Notes: generated from the sequence alone by a model not told the origin. A DNA stretch of 24,352 nucleotides from an uncultured Desulfobacterium sp. (GCA_937124525.1 CAKZLA010000292.1:1-24352), one strand, 5' to 3'. Positions 1 to 7,682 are shown, counted from the first letter of the stretch. Program-made: numbers and translations.

Positions 1-1
1 C

Positions 2-961
2 TGGCACATTGATGGAAAGACAGACCCCTGGGACCTTGTGGAATCCGCCATGGGGTTGAACATCGGCGGCTTTTACGACTCCTCAAAATGGGCTTTTGAA
101 TGGATGGCTAAAAACCAGAATAGCAACGGGTCCTGGTATTCATCCTATATAAAAGGTATTCCCGAAGATAGAACCATGGAAACCAACATGACCGCTTACA
201 TTGCAACGGGGCTTTTGCACACCTGGATCACCACCCGGGATGCCTCTTTTCTTAAAACCATGTGGCCCTGCATGGAAAGGGCCATTGATTTCAGCATCAG
301 CCTCCAGACTAACAGCGGCGAGATTTATTGGGCAAAAAGCCCCCAGGGCGACATTGATCCCATGGCCCTTTTAACCGGGTGCAGCTCCATTTACATGAGC
401 TTGAAATGTGCGCTGACCATTGCCCGGTTGCTCAACAAAAAACGGCCCCTGTGGGAAACGGCCTTTTATAAACTGGGACGATCCCTGAAAGAAGATATAT
501 CACTTTATAATATCAGCAAATCCAGATTTTCCATGTATTGGTTCTATCCCATTTTAAGTGGGGCCCTCACAGGAGAGGCAGCCACCCGGCGCATTGAAAA
601 ATATTGGAAAAAATATATCATTGAGGGACAGGGAGTGCGGTGTGTCTCGGATCAACCCTGGGTCACCATGGCTGAAACATCGGAATTTGTGCTTGCTCTG
701 TCTGCCATGGGTAATGTCAAGCTTGCCCGCATCGTCTTTTCCTGGATACAGGAACGCACCTACGAGGATGGTACCTTCTGGTGTGGGTATACCTTTCCAG
801 ATATGATCATCTGGCCCGAAGAGAAAATCTCCTGGACCAATGGGGTGGTGCTCATGGCGGCGGATGCGCTTTACGGGCTGACCCCTGCGGCCCGACTCTT
901 TGACCATGATGCCTGGGAGGGATTTATTTTTAAAGACTGTGCCGGGGAAACAATGCCATGA
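2..961 (+). CDS. Prenyltransferase/squalene-cyclase-fold (alpha/alpha toroid) protein, 5' end outside window
   Basis: The reading frame is open from base 2 and reads W-H-I-D-G-K-T-D-P-W into the first possible in-window start (GTG at 38), so the true start lies left of the window. The visible ~320 residues are helical, with repeats typical of terpene-cyclase/prenyltransferase toroids: QNSNGSW early on, a LQTNSGEIYWA segment, and a late EDGTFW motif. The family context I know for such proteins is glycan or lipid-linked glycoconjugate clusters, where the exact reaction is usually unassigned. The stop overlaps the start of the next gene (ATGA), indicating translational coupling with the acyltransferase. 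No catalytic DXDD motif is visible in the part seen, so cyclase activity cannot be claimed. A glycoside-hydrolase-like toroid is the alternative reading. Confidence 0.7.
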   Translation, partial: WHIDGKTDPWDLVESAMGLNIGGFYDSSKWAFEWMAKNQNSNGSWYSSYIKGIPEDRTMETNMTAYIATGLLHTWITTRDASFLKTMWPCMERAIDFSISLQTNSGEIYWAKSPQGDIDPMALLTGCSSIYMSLKCALTIARLLNKKRPLWETAFYKLGRSLKEDISLYNISKSRFSMYWFYPILSGALTGEAATRRIEKYWKKYIIEGQGVRCVSDQPWVTMAETSEFVLALSAMGNVKLARIVFSWIQERTYEDGTFWCGYTFPDMIIWPEEKISWTNGVVLMAADALYGLTPAARLFDHDAWEGFIFKDCAGETMP

Positions 962-1680
962 GACGGGACCATCGCCCCTATTTTATCAAAAAGATCTGGT
1001 TTGGCATCCTGAAATTTCATCTCAGCCATTTTCTGGAACCCCAGATGCAGCATCTGGGTGCCAATGCATTTGTGGTAAAACCCTGGCACGTGGAGATCTT
1101 TGGTGGGCCTGTGACCATCGGGGATAACATTACGCTTCTGGCATCATCGGATAAGAAAACCCGGTTAACCGTGTGGACGGACAAAAAAGATGTGCCCGGC
1201 ATCACCATTGGTGATCATGTGCTCATTTCCCCGGGTGTCAGGATCAGCGCAGCCCAAAGTATTGTCATCGGGGACAACTGCATGATCGCCAGCAACGCCT
1301 ATATCACCGATTCCGACTGGCACGGCATCTACGACCGGAGCCTGCCACCTGCCACTGCCCACCCTGTAATCCTTGCACCCAATGTGTGGATTGGGGACAG
1401 CGCCATTGTGTGCAAGGGGGTCAGTATTGGAGAAAACAGCATCATTGGTGCTGGCAGTGTGGTCACAGGGGATATTCCTGCCAATGTCATTGCTGCGGGG
1501 AATCCGGCAAAACTCATCAAACCCCTTGATCCTGATAAAAAAATCATCACCAGAAAAGATCGATTTGGCGACACCGACGTCATCTCCATGAACCTGGATC
1601 TCCAGGAGCAGGCACTTCTCAAAGGAAATAGCCTGATTGGCTGGCTGCGCCACTTTTTAATTCCCTCAAGAAACGACTGA
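958..1680 (+). CDS. Hexapeptide-repeat (left-handed beta-helix) acyltransferase
   Basis: This 240-residue protein belongs to the LbH/maltose-O-acetyltransferase-like group that moves an acetyl or other acyl group from CoA onto a sugar hydroxyl or amine. Hexapeptide repeats run from about residue 50 to 180 (VTIGDN, ITIGDH, IVIGDN, VWIGDS, VSIGEN, SIIGAGSVV). They end in the usual IPANVIAAGNPAKLIK closing segment. An SDWHGIY segment supplies a histidine in the position expected for the catalytic His. The ATG overlaps the previous stop by four bases, so the two genes are very probably co-translated. The product likely decorates the glycan or lipid made by the upstream cluster. About 50 N-terminal residues precede the helix and are not recognised. 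Specificity cannot be read from sequence. Confidence 0.85.
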   Translation: MRRDHRPYFIKKIWFGILKFHLSHFLEPQMQHLGANAFVVKPWHVEIFGGPVTIGDNITLLASSDKKTRLTVWTDKKDVPGITIGDHVLISPGVRISAAQSIVIGDNCMIASNAYITDSDWHGIYDRSLPPATAHPVILAPNVWIGDSAIVCKGVSIGENSIIGAGSVVTGDIPANVIAAGNPAKLIKPLDPDKKIITRKDRFGDTDVISMNLDLQEQALLKGNSLIGWLRHFLIPSRND

Positions 1681-1777
1681 ATCTGCATAAATAGTTACAT
1701 AGTCTTTTATTTAAAACTTCCAAAAACAGGTGTGTTGCATCAACAATTATAAATAGGCAACTAAATAATCCCCCTTT
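1681..1777. other. Convergent intergenic gap between acyltransferase and outer-membrane barrel genes
   Basis: Two transcription units meet here tail to tail. The gap is AT-rich. I see only a weak five-base inverted repeat (GTTGC...GCAAC) and no convincing GC-rich stem followed by a T-run on either strand. Confidence 0.4.
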
Positions 1778-3097
1778 CTAAAAGCTGTATTTAACAGCCA
1801 CATAAATATTGGTATTCTTTTCAAGTTGCCCAAAAAATGTATACGGTGTCTCCCCGATAAAAATATTAGCCCCTGTTTCCAGTATGATATCATCCGTCCA
1901 TTTGTAGCGTATGTTCGGCAGAAGATAGACATCTTTATCACTTGGAGAATAATAGGATGCCATGGAGAGTTCCAGATTCTGATTCATCAAGAGCATGCTC
2001 AATTGCAATGTGATGAGATGTCTAAATTGATCCCGGGAAAGAGCACCGGTCAAGTTCTTTTTATAGGCACCATAGTCCAGCAATTGTTCAATGTAATACT
2101 GGAGAGCGGCATTAAAATCTTTTGTCAGATCACGGGCATATCCAACCAGGTATCGAATTTCTGAATTGTTGACCAAGGGCTTGCTACCCTCCTTGTCATC
2201 ATTGGATTGATAGTAAGCAAATTCAACGTTTCCGATACCCGGGCCCAGCTGGCCCCGGGCACTGCCACCGTAGACGTTCAAACTCGGAAAAATTGCCTCT
2301 CCTGAAAACGTCTGCCCGGCCGGTCTTTTCCAGAACCCATGATAACCGTATAATGCCAGTTCATAATTATGGATATTTCTATAAACGCGGACTGCAAACT
2401 CATCATCGTGAAACCATTGATCCGGTGTATGGGCTGCTGCTACAGCACCTTGTCCAGATATTCTATGATCGGTTTCATTCCAGTGGGAAATGTATGTCCC
2501 GGTAATATATCGATCGGGATCAAACTGCGGGGTATAGACCAGATCAATATTGACGAAATCCATAAAAAGGCTGAACTTGGCAGCATCCGAGGGGGCCTTG
2601 AGATATTCATTATCCCGTCCGATAAAGTAGGACTGCCAATCCTTGGGAAAAAGATCATTTAAAAAAATCAAATCTCCTGTTCCCCAGGTCAGGACCTGAC
2701 GTCCTACCTTAATATCCAGAAAATCGGTGGGTCTCGAAAAAAACCAGGCCTCCCGGGTGTCGTATTCACCCTTTTCCGTTACCCTGTCTCCCCAGACATC
2801 TGCCTTGTATTTAAAGTCCGCCCATTGGGTATATGTAAAAAATTCCGCCTGCAGCCGGGTTTCCATTACGGATATATCTTTTTCATGGGAATCTTTTTGA
2901 GTCCGATATCCAGCCCGCAGTTCCAGAAAACCATGCATTTCAATGGGGGCAACCAGGTCTGTTAAATACGAGCCTGCCGCTTCCTCTGCAAAAACACTGC
3001 CTGGGCAAAGGAAAAACAAAAGGACTATAATCAGCTTTCCGATTAAACTTTTCCAGGCTGGGTATCGGGCACGCCCCTTTGTATCAGCGCATTGCAT
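1778..3097 (-). CDS. Outer-membrane beta-barrel protein, DUF1302/porin-like, partner of the RND exporter
   Basis: The 439-residue product has an N-terminal signal peptide (hydrophobic IGKLIIVLLFFL, then SVFA before EEAAG). It is then rich in alternating aromatic beta strands and ends in VAVKYSF, the terminal-Phe signature recognised by the Bam machinery. The stretch DIKVGRQVLTWGTGD followed by DLFPKDWQSYFIGRD resembles DUF1302-type barrels that often accompany RND/MMPL transporters. Its ATG lies 14 bases inside the end of the LolA-like gene. An AGGAG sits 11 bases upstream, with GAGGG closer to the start. As the last gene of the operon it probably forms the outer-membrane exit or acceptor for the exporter's substrate. 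Substrate is unknown; calling it a general porin would also fit. Confidence 0.75.
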   Translation of the reverse strand: MQCADTKGRARYPAWKSLIGKLIIVLLFFLCPGSVFAEEAAGSYLTDLVAPIEMHGFLELRAGYRTQKDSHEKDISVMETRLQAEFFTYTQWADFKYKADVWGDRVTEKGEYDTREAWFFSRPTDFLDIKVGRQVLTWGTGDLIFLNDLFPKDWQSYFIGRDNEYLKAPSDAAKFSLFMDFVNIDLVYTPQFDPDRYITGTYISHWNETDHRISGQGAVAAAHTPDQWFHDDEFAVRVYRNIHNYELALYGYHGFWKRPAGQTFSGEAIFPSLNVYGGSARGQLGPGIGNVEFAYYQSNDDKEGSKPLVNNSEIRYLVGYARDLTKDFNAALQYYIEQLLDYGAYKKNLTGALSRDQFRHLITLQLSMLLMNQNLELSMASYYSPSDKDVYLLPNIRYKWTDDIILETGANIFIGETPYTFFGQLEKNTNIYVAVKYSF

Positions 3098-3911
3098 CCC
3101 TCGGGGGTCTCCTAAGATAACGTTCCGTAAAAATTTTATGACTGAGCCCTATATTGTACTGAACATGGGAAAAGTTCATTCTGGACTCACTCCCGTTCTC
3201 CAGGTTTCTGGCCATGGAAATCACCACCGTTGGATAAGTCACCTTGTTGCCGTTTTCAAGGGTTGGAATCCGTTTTAATTTCATGGTTTCAATAACACGA
3301 TAGCACCGGTCACCTTTTTTGAAAAACTCTATTTTCATGGGCATGAATGTCCCTTTGTCGATATGGGAAATATAGTATTCAAACTCCACATTCCCAGGAA
3401 TTCTTGGAATGCTTTTAAGCCAATAATACTGGGTCGTGGTATTGATCAGTTTATGCCGGTCTTCATCAGGGCTGCGACCGGAAATATCTTCATATAGAAA
3501 GTCCGAACCCACAAAGCTGGTGCGTTTGTCACTGGCGGCAATCCGTTTGACAAGATCCAGACTGGGCAGATAGAGCCAGCGGTCATCATCTGTTTCCAGG
3601 GCGGCATGTTTATGCACCATAAAAACCATTTTTCGTACATCTGCCGGTTCCTGGAAAAAGGTATAGTATTGCTGGTCCCGGTCCATGACGTCTGCATTTT
3701 TCCGCAAAATGTTAAAGGCCCGTTTCCGGATTCGGCCCTGCTTGTCCTTTATCTCCATTGTAATGGACCCTTTAAAGTCCATTCCCTGGTAGAGGGCCAT
3801 GTGGTTTGCCTTTTTTACGATTTCATCTGCTGTGGGTGCCCGGGGAAGTTCCCCAGCAAATCCGATACCCAGCAACAGGCTCCATATTATAATTGTAATT
3901 TTCAGTTTCAT
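3084..3911 (-). CDS. LolA-like outer-membrane lipoprotein-sorting family protein (periplasmic carrier)
   Basis: This is a 275-residue periplasmic protein of the LolA-like fold family (annotated elsewhere as outer membrane lipoprotein-sorting protein). I chose ATG 3911 because AGGAGA sits eight bases upstream and because it starts a clean signal peptide (MKLKITIIIWSLLLGIGFA). Earlier in-frame codons would add only a charged MVMKRKKRRHK leader. There is no lipobox cysteine, so it should be soluble. The body holds the half-barrel pattern with repeated aromatic and charged strands (FKGSITMEIKD, DDRWLYLPSLDLVKRI, SFVGSDFLYEDI), typical of this family rather than of classical LolA. Lying between an RND exporter and an outer-membrane barrel, it likely shuttles a lipid or hydrophobic ligand across the periplasm. 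It overlaps the barrel gene by 14 bases. Confidence 0.8.
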   Translation of the reverse strand: MKLKITIIIWSLLLGIGFAGELPRAPTADEIVKKANHMALYQGMDFKGSITMEIKDKQGRIRKRAFNILRKNADVMDRDQQYYTFFQEPADVRKMVFMVHKHAALETDDDRWLYLPSLDLVKRIAASDKRTSFVGSDFLYEDISGRSPDEDRHKLINTTTQYYWLKSIPRIPGNVEFEYYISHIDKGTFMPMKIEFFKKGDRCYRVIETMKLKRIPTLENGNKVTYPTVVISMARNLENGSESRMNFSHVQYNIGLSHKIFTERYLRRPPRDAMR

Positions 3912-3942
3912 TTTATGTCTCCTTTTTTTCCGCTTCATCACC

Positions 3943-4042
3943 ATAGTCCATTTTGGACTATCCGTCTAAAACGGGACAATTTTCAGCCTTGCTGCTGTGC
4001 ATATCAAGGCTATCCAAACCGTTGATTTTACAGCTTGTCCCG
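3943..4042 (-). promoter_or_regulatory. Structured intercistronic region between RND exporter and LolA-like gene
   Basis: Three inverted repeats fill the 133-bp spacer. An outer stem pairs CGGGACAA (3972-3979) with TTGTCCCG (4035-4042). An inner stem pairs AGCCTTG (3985-3991) with CAAGGCT (4005-4011). A separate hairpin ATAGTCCA-TTT-TGGACTAT spans 3943-3961. In the minus-strand mRNA the outer stem closes just after the exporter stop and is followed by TTTTAGA, which resembles a leaky terminator. A role in attenuating, processing or stabilising the mRNA is inferred. Confidence 0.5.
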
Positions 4043-4044
4043 GC

Positions 4045-6702
4045 TTAGGTGGGTAGCCCCATTTTGCAAGGCTCGTTTTTTACAGCCCCCAATTTTTTAA
4101 AAAATTGTTCTTCGAAAACTGTTAATATGGCAGGCAGGGCAAATAGGGTGATGAGTCCTGAGCAGAATAAAATCATGAACAGCATAATTCCCGTTGTCTT
4201 GTAGGGCACCAGGGAAGCCACCAATAAAGGCAAAAAACCGATGGCAATGACCAGCACGTTACGTGTGATTGCCCGGGCTGGTTCTCCGAACATTTCAGGG
4301 ACCACCTCACTCCAGGAGCCTATTTTGCGATGGGCCGCACGGCTTCGCTCCAAAAAATGGATTGCAAAATCAACGGCCATTCCGATGGACAGGGCGCTCA
4401 GAACGGCAATGGGCAGGTCATAATCCTTTCCCACAATACCGGTGATGCCATAGATGGCAGTAAGGGTTATCATCAAAGGTATCATGCACAGCCATCCCCA
4501 AAGCAGGGATCGAAACAAAAAAGACATCATGATGAATACAACAATAAAACTGCCGACAAAGGATTTTAAGAAACCCCAGACCAGTTTTGCCTCCAATACC
4601 AGGTTGATATAATGGAGTCCTGCCCAGCGGTAGCTGAGTGCCGGGGGATCATGGATTTCAAAATATGAGGCCACGGCCTTAACAGCCGCCTTGGTATTCA
4701 TGCTGTCACCACTTGGAAACTGAAGCCGGATATTGGCCTGCATATAATCTGGTGTGACCAGATGCCATAAATCATTGGGGCGATGGCTTTGCTGGTATTG
4801 CAGATAACATTCAGAAATACTTTGAAATTTATCAGGAATAACAAAATGTTCCGGCTTACCGTCAACCAGCTCCTGGTTGACCTTACGAACCACATCGGCA
4901 ACCGAGTTAGTTTTACCGATCAGTTTAGTCTTTTCTAAATAGTTTTGCAGGTTTGCCATATAGGACAAAACATCAGGACGCTTAAATGGTTTTGCTTTTT
5001 CCCTTTCCAGAGCGAAAAAGGCCTGAATTTCCTTGAGTGCATAATAATCCTTGTCCGGTGCATTGGCTGCCATTTTCCCAAGATGTTCATCAATGATCTT
5101 AAAAAAATCGTCAAAGGTATGGGGGGATGCAATCTCCAGAAGCTTTTTTTTCACTGTTGGAACCAGCCCGGGCGCCCGGGGAAACTCCGCTTGAATTGTC
5201 TGGGCAAACTGCTCCAGGTCTTTGAGCAGTTTTTGGAGTCCCGGCTGGGTCAGGTTTGCCCGGTCTTTACCTTCAAGTACAAGATAGGCCATATATGTTC
5301 CGCCAAAATGGCTGTTCAAGGCCGTGTCGGCCTTGCGAATCGGATGGCTCTTGATAAACCGTTTGGCATAATTATCATTCACCTGAATCCGGGTAATTCC
5401 CCAAATTGAAATTATCACCAGAATCGACAAGATGGATAGAACAGCTTTTGAGTGCTTATAGGTCAAATTACCAATGGCCGCCAAGGGCCGTGTCAGCCAG
5501 TTTTTTTTCCCGACCTGTGCAGACAGGCCAAAGTTCTTTAATTTTTGTTCGGGGATCATCATGATGTATGCGGGCACAAACAGCACCGTCACCCCCCATG
5601 CAATCATAACCCCAATGCTGAGAAAAAGACCAAATACTCTTGCTGGCGGAATGGGAGCCAAGATAAGTGAAAGAAATCCGGCTGCCGTGGTCAGTGAAGT
5701 ATAAAGCATGGGGGCATAAAGGGTGTTCATGACTTGAATTATGGTCTGTCGACGACCTTTTTCCACGGTATAGACATCAAAAAATTCTGACAGAACATGT
5801 ACGGAATCCACCATGGCAATGGACATCAAAAAAATCGGCAGCATTGAGCTTAAAATATGAACCGGAAAACCAAACGCGATCATCAAACCCATGGAAGATA
5901 TAATCGAAACCGTTGCAATAATCATGGGCAAAATGATGATTTTCCATTTTCGGAAGAATAAAAACAGCAGACCGAAGATCACCACCATAGCCAGGGGGGA
6001 TGCCGTGCCCATTTGAGTGAACATCTCCACGCCAATGGCACCTTCCGCCACGGGCAGACCCGTGATATGGTAGGATTCACTGCCCTTGAGGACTTTTATT
6101 TTTTTCCGCAGCTCTGTATAAACCCGGTAACTTAGCAACTTATCTGTCAAGGGCAGATAGATGCAGAGGGCTTTACCATCTTCCGAGATCATCTGCCCTT
6201 TAAGCAGGGGATTTGAGAGCGCTTTTTCCCTTATGGCAAGTGCCTCTGCCCTTGTTTCCGGCGGACTTGCCATCAGCCATTCAAATTTTATCGTGCCCGG
6301 GCTTTGTTGGCTCATGTGATCGACCAATGAGGGGGCGATCATCTCAGCTTCAATGACACCGGTCAATTGACCTGGATTCTTTTTGTCCGACCATTGAAGA
6401 CTCCTTGCAAACTTGGTCAATTCATAAATCCGCTTCAGGGTTTCAGGATTGAAGACACCGTCTGGATCATGCTCGTTGATTATACCCAGAACAACCGTAT
6501 CATACAGATCGAAACGTCTCTTTGTTTCATTGTGAAAAACCCGGGCCGGTTCACTCTTTTCCAGCATGTTTTCCGGATCGGTATCCAGAGTGACCATGGG
6601 AAGAAACGCACCGGTAACAAGCGCAAACAAGAGTGTGAGCATCATGACCCGCTTGCAATGATTAACTGAAAAATCAATGAGTTTGTTTCTAAATGACTTC
6701 AT
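4045..6702 (-). CDS. RND superfamily (MMPL/HAE3-type) inner-membrane exporter
   Basis: The 885-residue protein has the duplicated RND plan. TM1 lies near residues 18-38, followed by a periplasmic domain (about 40-225). A five-helix block runs from about 235 to 380 and contains the TM4 motif MVDSVHVLSEF (Asp about 299). The second half has its own TM, a second periplasmic domain and a terminal helix block with AVDFAIHFLERS (Asp about 778). The two TM4 aspartates are the proton-relay residues expected in RND pumps. The size and the absence of an adjacent MFP adaptor gene point to the HAE3/MMPL group, whose studied members move lipids, hopanoids or sterols. The start has AGAGGT five bases upstream. 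Expression probably comes from the promoter at 6727-6755 and is controlled by the adjacent MarR-type regulator. Proton-driven export is inferred from the family. Confidence 0.88.
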   Translation of the reverse strand: MKSFRNKLIDFSVNHCKRVMMLTLLFALVTGAFLPMVTLDTDPENMLEKSEPARVFHNETKRRFDLYDTVVLGIINEHDPDGVFNPETLKRIYELTKFARSLQWSDKKNPGQLTGVIEAEMIAPSLVDHMSQQSPGTIKFEWLMASPPETRAEALAIREKALSNPLLKGQMISEDGKALCIYLPLTDKLLSYRVYTELRKKIKVLKGSESYHITGLPVAEGAIGVEMFTQMGTASPLAMVVIFGLLFLFFRKWKIIILPMIIATVSIISSMGLMIAFGFPVHILSSMLPIFLMSIAMVDSVHVLSEFFDVYTVEKGRRQTIIQVMNTLYAPMLYTSLTTAAGFLSLILAPIPPARVFGLFLSIGVMIAWGVTVLFVPAYIMMIPEQKLKNFGLSAQVGKKNWLTRPLAAIGNLTYKHSKAVLSILSILVIISIWGITRIQVNDNYAKRFIKSHPIRKADTALNSHFGGTYMAYLVLEGKDRANLTQPGLQKLLKDLEQFAQTIQAEFPRAPGLVPTVKKKLLEIASPHTFDDFFKIIDEHLGKMAANAPDKDYYALKEIQAFFALEREKAKPFKRPDVLSYMANLQNYLEKTKLIGKTNSVADVVRKVNQELVDGKPEHFVIPDKFQSISECYLQYQQSHRPNDLWHLVTPDYMQANIRLQFPSGDSMNTKAAVKAVASYFEIHDPPALSYRWAGLHYINLVLEAKLVWGFLKSFVGSFIVVFIMMSFLFRSLLWGWLCMIPLMITLTAIYGITGIVGKDYDLPIAVLSALSIGMAVDFAIHFLERSRAAHRKIGSWSEVVPEMFGEPARAITRNVLVIAIGFLPLLVASLVPYKTTGIMLFMILFCSGLITLFALPAILTVFEEQFFKKLGAVKNEPCKMGLPT

Positions 6703-6726
6703 GTGGGACCTCTTTTATTTAAAATA

Positions 6727-6755
6727 ATTATTAAGCAACTTAACTATTATGTTAA
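6727..6755 (-). promoter_or_regulatory. Predicted sigma-70 promoter of the RND exporter operon
   Basis: On the minus strand, TTAACA (-35, 6750-6755) and AATAAT (-10, 6727-6732) are separated by exactly 17 bases, each one mismatch from consensus. Predicted transcription start is near 6720, about 18 bases before the exporter ATG, leaving room for the AGAGGT ribosome site. Confidence 0.65.
6731..6743. promoter_or_regulatory. Palindromic operator in the exporter promoter
   Basis: TTAAG-CAA-CTTAA is a perfect five-base inverted repeat covering the spacer and the edge of the -10 of the exporter promoter. The core AAGNNACTTAA occurs at the same register in the regulator's own promoter, as expected for a MarR-family binding site. 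Binding has not been shown. Confidence 0.6.
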
Positions 6756-6919
6756 AAAAAATGCTTCATGTTGAATTCCTGGGTATTGTCTGGAAGGGTC
6801 AGGCATACGTCATTGGCATTTTTATTCAGAGTTGATTTTATGATTTTACCGGGTATGGTGTCAAAAGTACAATGAGGCAAGTCGGACCCCACTGGTACAC
6901 CAACATTATCCCTAAGAAT
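6756..6919. other. Spacer between exporter promoter and regulator gene
   Basis: No complete gene is visible. In minus-strand reading, the regulator's frame continues open for 26 codons past its TAG. A second frame then stays open to the TAA at the T-run near 6760, ending in a protein-like segment (DVCLTLPDNTQEFNMKHFF). This could be a decayed, frameshifted gene end, but no family was recognised and chance is possible. Confidence 0.25.
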
Positions 6920-7423
6920 CTATTCCTTTGATTCCTTTAATTCCTTTAATTCCTTTGACCGTTGGGAAAGCCGTTTTTCCATCACATGCCCAAGTGATTC
7001 CAACAACACCGACAGGGTAGCAATCTGGGAAAGGGGAAAAACATCCAGGTGATCAACCAAATTTTCCATATCTCCACCGTGGAGCCTTTCATGGGCCTCA
7101 AATGCCTTCCACCCCAAAGGTGTGAGGTATAACTCAAATTCCTTGTTACTGTGAATTGCCTGCTTCTTAAGAAGAAAACCCCTCTGGGTAAGCTTTTTAA
7201 CCATTTGTGAGGCCCCGCTTTTGGTGATACCGAAATGGACAGCCACCTGGGTTATGCTCATCTTTTCATTCTCACCAATTGCCTGTATGGTATGGACTTC
7301 CCGGGTGGAGACTTCCACCTGGTTTTCAACGGGTATTGGTATATCCTCAATTATTGAATACATCTTAGCAATGCGTAATAGTTCATGTACCGTGCCTTTG
7401 ATGAGATCTTTCTTTGTTTCCAT
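6920..7423 (-). CDS. MarR-family winged-helix transcriptional regulator
   Basis: The product (about 167 residues) has the MarR arrangement. An N-terminal helix is followed by a winged helix-turn-helix (MSITQVAVHFGITKSGASQMVKKLTQRGFL), a wing (KQAIHSNKEFELYLTPLG) and a C-terminal dimerisation helix. It is divergent in function rather than orientation: it lies directly upstream of the RND operon on the same strand. I chose ATG 7423 over ATG 7429 because the promoter -10 ends at 7430, which puts the transcription start at about 7423. That makes the mRNA leaderless. The last codons are a 9-base tandem repeat giving the charged tail KELKELKESKE. It likely represses itself and the exporter until a ligand, perhaps the exported compound, releases it. 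Confidence 0.85.
   Translation of the reverse strand: METKKDLIKGTVHELLRIAKMYSIIEDIPIPVENQVEVSTREVHTIQAIGENEKMSITQVAVHFGITKSGASQMVKKLTQRGFLLKKQAIHSNKEFELYLTPLGWKAFEAHERLHGGDMENLVDHLDVFPLSQIATLSVLLESLGHVMEKRLSQRSKELKELKESKE
6922..6957 (-). repeat. Four tandem 9-bp repeats at the 3' end of the MarR-type gene
   Basis: Plus strand shows ATTCCTTTG, ATTCCTTTA, ATTCCTTTA, ATTCCTTTG in direct succession. Each unit encodes three residues, so gain or loss of a copy keeps the frame and changes only tail length. Every unit also contains AAAGGAAT on the coding strand. Confidence 0.9.
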
Positions 7424-7429
7424 GGGCAT

Positions 7430-7458
7430 ATAGTAAAGTCACTTAATCTTTTTGTCAA
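7430..7458 (-). promoter_or_regulatory. Predicted sigma-70 promoter of the MarR-type regulator (leaderless)
   Basis: Minus strand: perfect TTGACA (7453-7458), 17-base spacer, TACTAT (7430-7435). The expected start of transcription falls on or next to the A of ATG 7423. The -35 overlaps the terminal TGA of the reverse-transcriptase remnant. Confidence 0.7.
7434..7446. promoter_or_regulatory. Palindromic operator in the regulator's own promoter
   Basis: TAAAGTCACTTAA, a near-perfect inverted repeat (AAGT-C-ACTT core), lies between -35 and -10. It shares AAGNNACTTAA with the exporter operator at the same position relative to both hexamers, supporting autoregulation. Confidence 0.6.
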
Positions 7459-7565
7459 GAAAAATTTGGAGCATCCACACCTGCTCCGCCATCATCGCGT
7501 TCAACCCGGATATCTGCATCCCACACCGCCAATTTAGAAATATCAAATGGCTTTGCTTCTTCCAA
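7455..7565 (-). pseudogene. Remnant of a group II intron reverse transcriptase/maturase N-terminus
   Basis: Minus-strand reading gives about 36 codons containing EEAKPFDISKLAVWDADIRV and then a D-D-G-G-A-G-V-D stretch before a TGA. This matches the conserved start of group II intron-encoded proteins as I remember it (KPF.I.K..VW.A..RVK.N.GAAGVD). Only this piece remains: there is no RT palm YADD motif, no maturase domain and no start codon. A TAA ends the frame at the boundary with the inverted-repeat element, which may have inserted into or beside it. It is evidence of past intron activity, not a functional gene. Confidence 0.6.
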
Positions 7566-7566
7566 T

Positions 7567-7682
7567 TATAGTGCCGGTCACATGAACTGATACTCACTGA
7601 AAAACATTTTTTTCAATTAAACAAAGCAGTTCAATAAAAATAATGCTAAATCTATGTATCAAGTCATGTGACCGGCACTATA
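7567..7682. mobile_element. MITE-like element, 116 bp with 27-bp terminal inverted repeats
   Basis: The arms 7567-7593 and 7656-7682 are inverted copies matching at 25 of 27 positions, with outer ends TATAGTGCCGGTCACATG. The 62-bp interior is AT-rich and codes for nothing. The TA (or TATA) at each edge fits a TA target duplication of IS630/Tc1-mariner type, but palindromic ends make this ambiguous. Transposition would need a transposase supplied elsewhere. A large regulatory hairpin is the alternative. Confidence 0.65.

Noticed and set aside
6757..6919. Open minus-strand frames after the regulator stop that look like a frameshifted gene end
   Set aside because: No family was recognised, there is no start codon or ribosome site, and the combined frames are too short to exclude chance.
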